From contig PTLJ01000031.1 in assembly GCA_002938045.1 (NCBI GenBank), positions 1-10,847 of the forward strand: a stretch of 10,847 nt of DNA, read 5' to 3'. Position 1 is the first letter of the stretch; every line of letters starts with the position of its first letter. The position numbers and the translations under genes are program-made. The notes under the pieces are model-generated. The model saw only the letters and a list, made by a program, of their open reading frames with translations, searched no databases and was not told the origin of the DNA. This stretch comes from Alphaproteobacteria bacterium MarineAlpha3_Bin4 (GTDB taxonomy: Bacteria; Pseudomonadota; Alphaproteobacteria; Rhodospirillales; Casp-alpha2). Of the stretch, positions 1 to 4,520 are shown one piece after another.

Positions 1-158
1 AAAGTGGAAAGGACGAGATCGGAAGTGTCCGGACCAGGCGCCGCCTAACTCCGCGCAGCCTCTCTAGCTCAATGCGAATTTTCTTTTCCGCCGATTACTA
101 CTTCTGTGTCGCGCGGCTGACGTCCCGGACAGTGTTCTTGCAGGAAAACTAATAGGCA
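1..158. other. Non-coding left edge, downstream of the O-methyltransferase
   Basis: No recognisable gene is visible here. One plus-strand frame stays open from base 3 to about base 152, but its translation is rich in Arg and Ser and resembles no family I know. Another frame closes at base 48, so the tail of a plus-strand gene from outside the window cannot be excluded. An 8-bp palindrome (GTCCGGAC, 27-34) and a short GTCC-C-GGAC element (about 122-130) are present. Neither is followed by a T-run, so I do not call a terminator for the minus-strand gene that ends at 159. Confidence 0.4.
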
Positions 159-821
159 TTAAAGCTTGCGGGCAATTATCAAACCGTCGCCAATTGGGAC
201 GAGGCATCCGGAAACCCTTTTGTCCGCGCGAATTTTCCGCATCAAAGCGCGAATTGCTTTGGTTGAGTTGCGCTGATCCTCTGGATTTGCAACGGCACCT
301 TTCCAGAGCATGTTATCGACAGCGATCAATCCGCTATCTTTTACCAATTGAAGGGCATATTCATAATATTCATCGTATTCCTTTTTGTCGGCGTCGATAA
401 AGACAAGGTCGAAAGTGCCTGAACGTTCTTCATTGACCAAGTTTTCAAGGCTATCCAAAGCCATACCCAAGCGTTGTTCGATCCGACCTTCCATCCCGGC
501 CTGGCTCCAATATTTTTTGGATAGAGATGCGAATTCCGGATTGCCTTCAAGGGTTACGACCCGACCGCCTTTACCCATCGCTTGGGCCATGCATAAGCTG
601 CCGTAACCGGTGAAAGTGCCGATTTCGAGTATTAAGCGGGCATCTATCAATTGCACTAGAAACCGTAAAAACTGCCCCTGTTCCGGCGGAATTTGCCATT
701 CAGCGTTCGGCAATTTTGCCGTTTCCTCTCGAAGCGCTCTAAGTGTGGTGGTTTCTTCCACCATCTCGTCGATTAGAAATTGAAGCAATTCCGCGGGAAG
801 GTAGGAAGAGCCGACAACCAT
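159..821 (-). CDS. SAM-dependent O-methyltransferase, caffeoyl-CoA OMT-like (family 3)
   Basis: This 220-residue protein has the full length of the bacterial class I O-methyltransferases related to caffeoyl-CoA/catechol OMT, which methylate hydroxyl groups of catechol-like or other small substrates using S-adenosylmethionine and a divalent metal. Visible landmarks are the SAM-binding glycine motif LEIGTFTGYGSL (65-76), the acidic loop TLEGNP (90-95), the IDADK motif with metal ligand Asp143, and VDNMLW, where Asp169 and Asn170 match the other metal ligands. The end, GDGLIIARK, is also typical. The start is supported by AGGA about 6 nt upstream of the ATG. The gene stands alone on the minus strand and has no obvious link to the purine genes. 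Its base composition is clearly lower in GC than the genes to the right (a sampled 60-bp stretch at 361-420 is 40% GC), which hints at separate ancestry. The natural substrate cannot be told from the sequence. Confidence 0.9.
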   Translation of the reverse strand: MVVGSSYLPAELLQFLIDEMVEETTTLRALREETAKLPNAEWQIPPEQGQFLRFLVQLIDARLILEIGTFTGYGSLCMAQAMGKGGRVVTLEGNPEFASLSKKYWSQAGMEGRIEQRLGMALDSLENLVNEERSGTFDLVFIDADKKEYDEYYEYALQLVKDSGLIAVDNMLWKGAVANPEDQRNSTKAIRALMRKIRADKRVSGCLVPIGDGLIIARKL

Positions 822-1020
822 CTCGTTTCCTATTTTATTGGTTTAAACTTTAGAGAATACGGACAAAGTATCAGGAGGATATCAATCCCGTCTTTATCAC
901 TATGGAATTAATGCCTTTATATCTAACAAAGATTTCTGCACATCGCGTCTAGTGAACGAATTCTCAGAATGTTCCGCTCTTAAAGGTCGAGCGGGCAACG
1001 CCCCCCTAAAGGACTGCTAA
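822..1020. other. AT-rich non-coding gap between the OMT and the ALDH remnant
   Basis: These 199 bases carry no plausible gene; all frames are broken by stops. The left end should contain the promoter of the minus-strand methyltransferase, but I see no convincing -35/-10 pair. The right end holds a small GGGC-AAC-GCCC hairpin (993-1003) flanked by two copies of TAAAGG (981-986 and 1007-1012), immediately before the stop codon that precedes the aldehyde dehydrogenase homology. No aldehyde dehydrogenase-like translation was found here in any plus-strand frame. Confidence 0.5.
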
Positions 1021-1305
1021 GCACCAATTTTACGGTTTCCGACCTTCGAAGAAACTTTGGAGCGAGTCAATGTAATGGGCCTCGGGCTGGCAGCGTATGC
1101 CTTTACGCGATCCTTGGATTTTGTCGCCAACGTTGCCGATGGTCTTGAGGCTGGCTGGATTGGAATCAATAATTTTTCACCAGCTCTTGATGAAGTCCCT
1201 TTCGGCGGCATGAAGGATAGCGGTTTTGGTTATGAAGGTGGCCCTGAAGGCTTCGATGCCTACTGTACTACAAAGTTTGTCAGTCAGGCTAACATGGGCG
1301 AATGA
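1021..1305 (+). pseudogene. Aldehyde dehydrogenase C-terminal remnant
   Basis: The frame reads about 94 residues that match the last fifth of NAD(P)-dependent aldehyde dehydrogenases of the succinate-semialdehyde type. It begins APILRFPTFEE, continues with GLAAYAFTRS, then the oligomerisation and substrate-pocket segment GWIGINNF, then VPFGGMKDSGFGYEGG and the terminal AYCTTKFV. A normal family member is roughly 480 residues. The cofactor-binding region, the catalytic Cys and the general-base Glu are all absent. Homology starts directly after an in-frame TAA at 1018-1020. The first possible start is TTG at 1057, inside the homologous region and without a clear ribosome-binding site, so this is almost certainly a non-functional leftover. 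The stretch ERVNVMGLGLAAY departs from the usual form (N-S-L-P-Y-G-L), which suggests drift. It is convergent with the CoA-transferase gene to its right. Confidence 0.85.
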
Positions 1306-1379
1306 AAACTTAATGAGGCTGCGCGAAGACAAATAACCGTCATTCGGGGAAGAGGGTTAGTAGGGGATTGAAACTCACG

Positions 1380-1398
1380 AAGTGTAAATTCCACACTT
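1380..1398. repeat. Short inverted repeat between convergent genes
   Basis: AAGTGT (1380-1385) and ACACTT (1393-1398) form a perfect 6-bp stem with a 7-nt loop. They sit in the 115-bp gap between the aldehyde dehydrogenase remnant and the stop codon of the minus-strand CoA-transferase. The location would suit a terminator, but neither strand has a following T-run and the stem is short, so the role is unproven. Confidence 0.3.
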
Positions 1399-1420
1399 GC
1401 GCTTCGTCTCTCGGTAAAGG

Positions 1421-2629
1421 TCAGAATACCGCATTGCCTTTCATCTCCGCAATTTCTTCTAACCCGTAGCCGGCATCTGCAAGTACGGCTTCTGTATGCT
1501 CGCCGAGGCGCGGAGGAGGCGCCGGTTCTCCCAATGCGGTGTCGGTGAAGACGATGGGGTTGCCAATGGTCCGGACTTTTCCGGCGGTGGGGTGGTCCAT
1601 CTCCCATATCATGCCTCGGGCCTTAAGGGTTTCACTCTCGCAGATCTCGTCGACCTTGGCGATTGCGCCGCAGGGTACTCCATGTGAACCCATGGCGGCG
1701 ATCCAATGGGCTCGGTCTTTGGTCTTAAGAACCTCAGTCAGAAGCGGCATTAGTTCGTCGCGATTGCGGACCCGATCCGGCGCGGCGGCGAAGCGGGGGT
1801 TCTCCTTCCAATCGGGTTTGTCGATGGCGTCGCAGAACTTTCCCCAGAGCGAATCGTTGGCGACTGCGACGTTGAGCCAGCCGTCGGCGGCCTGGATGGT
1901 CTCGTAGGGTACAATGGAAGGGTGTGCGTTGCCGCGGCGCTGAGGTGACGCTCCAGTGGCGTAGTAATTGCCTGCTTGGTAAGTGAGTAGTGACGCTAGC
2001 GCCTCTAGCATAGAGACCTTGACGTGCTGGCCTTTGCCTGTGGCGCTGCGGGCGTGAAGTGCGGCAAGGATGCCTTGGCTCAGCATCATACCGGCGACCA
2101 TATCAGCGATGGAGGTTCCCATCTTGGTGGGCGGCCCGTGCGGGTCGCCGGTAATGTGCATCATCCCCGATTCGCCCTGAACGATGAGGTCATAACCCGG
2201 CCGGGCAGCCTCTGGGCCCGTATCGCCGAAGCCCGAGATGGAGCCATAGATGAGGCCCGAATTGCGTGCCGCCACGTCGTCGTAACTGAAGCCGAGGCGG
2301 GCTGCGGCGCTGGGACGAAAATTCTCGACCAAAACATCAGCGCCCTCAACCAGGCGCCAGAGCGCCTCCTTGGCCGCGTCATGCTTCAAATCCAGCGTGA
2401 CGCTCTTCTTGTTTCGGTTCACGGTCAGGAAGTAGGCGGATTCTTTGCCCTGGTAGGGTGGCGCGAAGGCCCGGGTATCATCGCCCGAATCCGGGCGCTC
2501 GATCTTGATAACTTCGGCGCCCATGTCGCCAAGCATCATGGTACAGAAAGGACCGGATAAAACCCGGGTCAGGTCGACAACCCGGATTCCGGCCAGTGGT
2601 CCGGATTTCTGATTCTCAGGTGAGAGCAT
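1421..2629 (-). CDS. Class III (CaiB/BaiF family) CoA-transferase
   Basis: At 402 residues this is a full-length family III CoA-transferase, related to formyl-CoA:oxalate CoA-transferase, carnitine CoA-transferase and succinyl-CoA:carboxylate transferases. These enzymes move CoA between carboxylic acids through an aspartyl anhydride/thioester intermediate and act in the cytosol as interlocked dimers. Family landmarks are GIRVVDLTRVLSGPF near the N-terminus, GDMGAEVIKIERP (34-46), NRNKKSVTLDLK (71-82), and PGYDLIVQGESGMM, where Asp147 is at the position of the catalytic aspartate. The start ATG is supported by AAGGAA 7 nt upstream, inside the end of the preceding gene. The gene overlaps the HAD hydrolase stop by 14 bp, which points to translational coupling and a shared task. 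The acyl substrate cannot be assigned. Nothing in the sequence ties it to purine breakdown except position. Confidence 0.93.
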   Translation of the reverse strand: MLSPENQKSGPLAGIRVVDLTRVLSGPFCTMMLGDMGAEVIKIERPDSGDDTRAFAPPYQGKESAYFLTVNRNKKSVTLDLKHDAAKEALWRLVEGADVLVENFRPSAAARLGFSYDDVAARNSGLIYGSISGFGDTGPEAARPGYDLIVQGESGMMHITGDPHGPPTKMGTSIADMVAGMMLSQGILAALHARSATGKGQHVKVSMLEALASLLTYQAGNYYATGASPQRRGNAHPSIVPYETIQAADGWLNVAVANDSLWGKFCDAIDKPDWKENPRFAAAPDRVRNRDELMPLLTEVLKTKDRAHWIAAMGSHGVPCGAIAKVDEICESETLKARGMIWEMDHPTAGKVRTIGNPIVFTDTALGEPAPPPRLGEHTEAVLADAGYGLEEIAEMKGNAVF

Positions 2630-3323
2630 CGGCGAGTTCCTTGAAGTTAGCTACAATGAGGTCCGGCTGCTGGGGTTCATGACCAAAGGGTCGCCGACGC
2701 CGGTCGATGAAAGCCGTAGGCATACCAAAAGACTTGGCCCCTACGCAATCGAAGGTGTGGTTGGCAACAAACATTATGAACGCCGGATCCTCTGCCAGAA
2801 TTTCTGCGGCCTTAGCGTAGGTCTTCCAATGCGGCTTGAAGTAGCCGGCTTCTTCTACAGAAATGATTTTGTCGAACTTGAAGCCGATATATGGTCTCGC
2901 CGCCTCCAGCATGTCCCGGTCGCCATTAGAAATGATCGCCAGCTGATAGCCGGCGGCGCGCAATCTCTCCAATGCCTCGACCACATCCGGAAAAGGTTTC
3001 AGTTTTTCAATCTCACCGACTAGCCATCGGACCTCGTAGGCGGTGTAGGGAATCCCCGAACGGTCCATGACATGGGAAACGGCGCGCTCTCCTATCTCTC
3101 GGTAGGGCGTGTGGCCCTTGTCACACAAGGCGTCAATCATAGAGTTTTCGAAGTGCGTGCGCCGCCACCAAGTAACAAAGCGGTGTGCCTCGCCGACCCA
3201 ACCCTTTCCTTTAAGGAATGGCGTCACCGCTTCCGTCAGTCCCGACTGCATGTCGACCACGGTGCCGTACTGGTCGAAGGCCAGGACCTTGATACTGCGC
3301 TTGAGTTGATCAATCAGTTCCAT
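2616..3323 (-). CDS. HAD-superfamily hydrolase, haloacid dehalogenase type II-like
   Basis: The 235-residue protein resembles L-2-haloacid dehalogenases, HAD enzymes that hydrolyse a substrate through an aspartyl ester. The nucleophile motif is FDQYGTVVD (Asp17). Motif II is SNGD (Ser132-Asn133), the motif III lysine is in YFKPHWK (Lys163), and the C-terminal acidic motif is VANHTFDCVGA (Asp192). In characterised L-2-haloacid dehalogenases the last segment is close to SSNAWDATGA; here His189 sits where their catalytic-pocket Asn lies. A true dehalogenase activity is therefore uncertain, and it may act on a phosphate ester or another substrate. I chose the ATG at 3323 because GGAG lies 8 nt upstream and family homology begins just after it; an in-frame ATG at 3386 would add 21 residues of unlikely sequence. 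It is followed by, and overlaps, the CoA-transferase gene. Confidence 0.85.
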   Translation of the reverse strand: MELIDQLKRSIKVLAFDQYGTVVDMQSGLTEAVTPFLKGKGWVGEAHRFVTWWRRTHFENSMIDALCDKGHTPYREIGERAVSHVMDRSGIPYTAYEVRWLVGEIEKLKPFPDVVEALERLRAAGYQLAIISNGDRDMLEAARPYIGFKFDKIISVEEAGYFKPHWKTYAKAAEILAEDPAFIMFVANHTFDCVGAKSFGMPTAFIDRRRRPFGHEPQQPDLIVANFKELADALT

Positions 3324-3350
3324 GGAGGGAACTCCGATGCATCCATTTGA

Positions 3351-3361
3351 CCGTCTGACGG
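3351..3361. repeat. 11-bp inverted repeat in the phosphoribosyltransferase-HAD gap
   Basis: CCGTC-T-GACGG is a perfect 5-bp inverted repeat around one base. It lies about 28 bp upstream of the chosen HAD start. With the second inverted repeat 30 bp away it could mark a regulator site or a weak stem-loop between the two genes. No T-run follows on the minus strand. Confidence 0.3.
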
Positions 3362-3392
3362 GTGATAGATACATGCTGGCAACCATACCGGG

Positions 3393-3406
3393 ATCGCATG
3401 TGCGAT
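3393..3406. repeat. 14-bp near-palindrome downstream of the phosphoribosyltransferase
   Basis: ATCGCA-TG-TGCGAT has perfect 6-bp arms around a 2-bp centre. It lies about 20 bp past the stop codon of the phosphoribosyltransferase (minus strand) and about 70 bp upstream of the HAD start. The tiny centre suits a dimeric DNA-binding protein site better than a terminator hairpin. The role is inferred only from symmetry and location. Confidence 0.35.
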
Positions 3407-3424
3407 AAGATCACCTCTTCTCCG

Positions 3425-3973
3425 CTATTTTTCGCCGAGCGCGATGGGCTTGCTGGCGGCCACCTCAACGCGGGTAAGCCCTTCGAGTTCATGCGGGAAA
3501 ACCAACCAGTCGTCGGTTTCGTGGATGTAGTAATCGGGGACGAGGTCGACCTTCCGTTTGCCCGGCTTGTAGTAAACCGTGGCGACGCGGGTGTCTTCGG
3601 GCGCGTTGCGCCGCGAGAGTTCATTGATGCGTTCCAGCACCGCCTGGATGGAGCGGCCGGAATCGAATACGTCGTCGACAATTAGGGCCGAATCCTTCGC
3701 GTTGACGTTTTCGATTATATAGTGAAGGCCGTGAATGCGAATTTCATCGCTTTGCTGCTCGATGTCGGTATAGGAGGACGTGCGAATGGCGATGTGATCC
3801 GAGGGATACCCGTGGTACTTCAGGATCTCCTGCACAGCAATTCCGACCGGAGTACCGCCCCGCCAGATGCCGATGATGTAATCCGGATGGAAGCCGTTCT
3901 CGATGATCTTTAGGCCGAGACGGAAGCTGTCGTCTAAAAGGTTTTGCGGTGTCACGAACGTCTTATCAACCAT
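3425..3973 (-). CDS. Purine-type phosphoribosyltransferase (hypoxanthine/xanthine-guanine PRTase-like)
   Basis: This 182-residue type I phosphoribosyltransferase would join a purine base to PRPP to give the nucleotide and pyrophosphate, a salvage reaction in the cytosol. The pyrophosphate loop is IWRGGTP (36-42). The PRPP-binding signature is LIVDDVFDSGRS (97-108), with paired acids Asp100-Asp101. DDWLVFPHE (154-162) matches the W-x-V-F-P-x-E element of hypoxanthine/xanthine-guanine enzymes, where the aromatic residue stacks on the base. The start at 3973 is supported by AGGA 5 nt upstream and by the homology; the frame stays open upstream to 4276, but that extension crosses the promoter region and looks non-coding. 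The gene is divergent from uraH-xdh, so salvage and breakdown of the same bases face each other across a shared control region. The exact base preference is inferred; xanthine or hypoxanthine fits the neighbours. Confidence 0.85.
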   Translation of the reverse strand: MVDKTFVTPQNLLDDSFRLGLKIIENGFHPDYIIGIWRGGTPVGIAVQEILKYHGYPSDHIAIRTSSYTDIEQQSDEIRIHGLHYIIENVNAKDSALIVDDVFDSGRSIQAVLERINELSRRNAPEDTRVATVYYKPGKRKVDLVPDYYIHETDDWLVFPHELEGLTRVEVAASKPIALGEK

Positions 3974-4012
3974 GTCGATCCTGATTCTACCGAAGCCTGG
4001 ATAAATGTACCT

Positions 4013-4018
4013 ATTATA
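4013..4018 (-). promoter_or_regulatory. Candidate -10 element for the phosphoribosyltransferase
   Basis: A perfect TATAAT reads on the minus strand 39 nt upstream of the phosphoribosyltransferase ATG, inside the most AT-rich stretch of the divergent region (about 4000-4031). The nearest -35-like hexamer, TTGCCA (4032-4037), is only 13 nt away, which is shorter than the usual 16-18, and no better -35 is seen. If it is used, an activator or an unusual spacing would be expected. No clear promoter for the plus-strand operon could be picked out of the rest of the 181-bp region. Confidence 0.35.
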
Positions 4019-4154
4019 AAAAATTATCGAATGGCAAGGCCGATTAGCCTCGTTAAGATGATTGCTCGATTGGGAATGGTCACCGCCATCTTCAATACCG
4101 GATATCAGCGGCCGCGCAAAAATAATAATAGCCGGGTGAGCGGGAGCTAAGGTG

Positions 4155-4508
4155 ATGGGACGTCTGACGACCCACGTACTAGACACATCGGCCGGCCGGC
4201 CGGCCGGCGGTATCCGCATCGAATTGTTCCGGCTGGATGGCGGTGTCCGCGAGAAATTGACTGAGGTGACGACCAACGATGACGGACGTTGCGACGCGCC
4301 GCTGCTGGACGATGTTGATTTCCGGTGCGGCGAATACGAACTTCTGTTCGATGCCGGCGCCTACTTTGAGGCTACCGGTGTCACCTTGCCAGAACCGAAA
4401 TTTCTCGACGTGGTGACCATCCGCTTTGGCGTCGCCGAGGCGGATCAGCACTACCATGTTCCGTTGCTGATTTCGCCCTTTGGCTATTCCACCTACCGCG
4501 GAAGCTGA
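4155..4508 (+). CDS. uraH: 5-hydroxyisourate hydrolase (transthyretin-like)
   Basis: The 117-residue protein hydrolyses 5-hydroxyisourate, the unstable product of urate oxidation, to OHCU, which is later decarboxylated to allantoin. It has all the family hallmarks: the N-terminal RLTTHVLDT with His7, the TNDDGRCDAPLL segment with Arg45, the HYHVPLL strand with His101, and the C-terminal tetrapeptide YRGS (114-117) that separates hydrolases from vertebrate transthyretin. The length is normal and no signal peptide is seen, so it should be a cytosolic tetramer. The start could be GTG at 4152 or ATG at 4155; I prefer ATG because GGGAG lies 8 nt upstream and the family usually begins M-x-x-L-T-T-H. 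It is first in a tight operon, ending 12 bp before xanthine dehydrogenase. Codons 12-18 are made of a tetranucleotide repeat. Confidence 0.95.
   Translation: MGRLTTHVLDTSAGRPAGGIRIELFRLDGGVREKLTEVTTNDDGRCDAPLLDDVDFRCGEYELLFDAGAYFEATGVTLPEPKFLDVVTIRFGVAEADQHYHVPLLISPFGYSTYRGS
4189..4208 (+). repeat. (CGGC)5 tetranucleotide repeat inside uraH
   Basis: Five perfect tandem copies of CGGC fill 20 bases starting in codon 12 of uraH. They encode the S-A-G-R-P-A-G stretch, which is itself common in this family, so the repeat may be a by-product of GC-rich codons for a conserved motif. Because the unit is four bases, loss or gain of one copy would shift the frame near the start of the gene. Confidence 0.8.
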
Positions 4509-4520
4509 GGGCCGACGACA

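Noticed and set aside
981..1012. Insertion-sequence end or target-site duplication (TAAAGG copies around a small hairpin)
   Set aside because: Six-base repeats 20 bp apart are easily due to chance, and there is no transposase fragment or terminal inverted repeat nearby.
1380..1398. Rho-independent terminator between the convergent genes
   Set aside because: The stem is only 6 bp and no T-run follows on either strand; it is kept only as an inverted repeat.
2024..2560. 178-codon plus-strand open frame opposite the CoA-transferase gene
   Set aside because: It is antisense to a well-supported gene, has no recognisable domain and no supporting start signal; it is a codon-bias shadow.
4032..4037. 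TTGCCA as the -35 partner of the TATAAT at 4013-4018
   Set aside because: The spacer is only 13 nt, too short for a normal sigma-70 promoter, so it is mentioned only as a caveat.
3974..4276. Upstream extension of the phosphoribosyltransferase frame by about 100 codons
   Set aside because: The added part crosses the AT-rich intergenic region and the start of uraH, has no PRTase homology, and the ATG at 3973 has a good ribosome-binding site.
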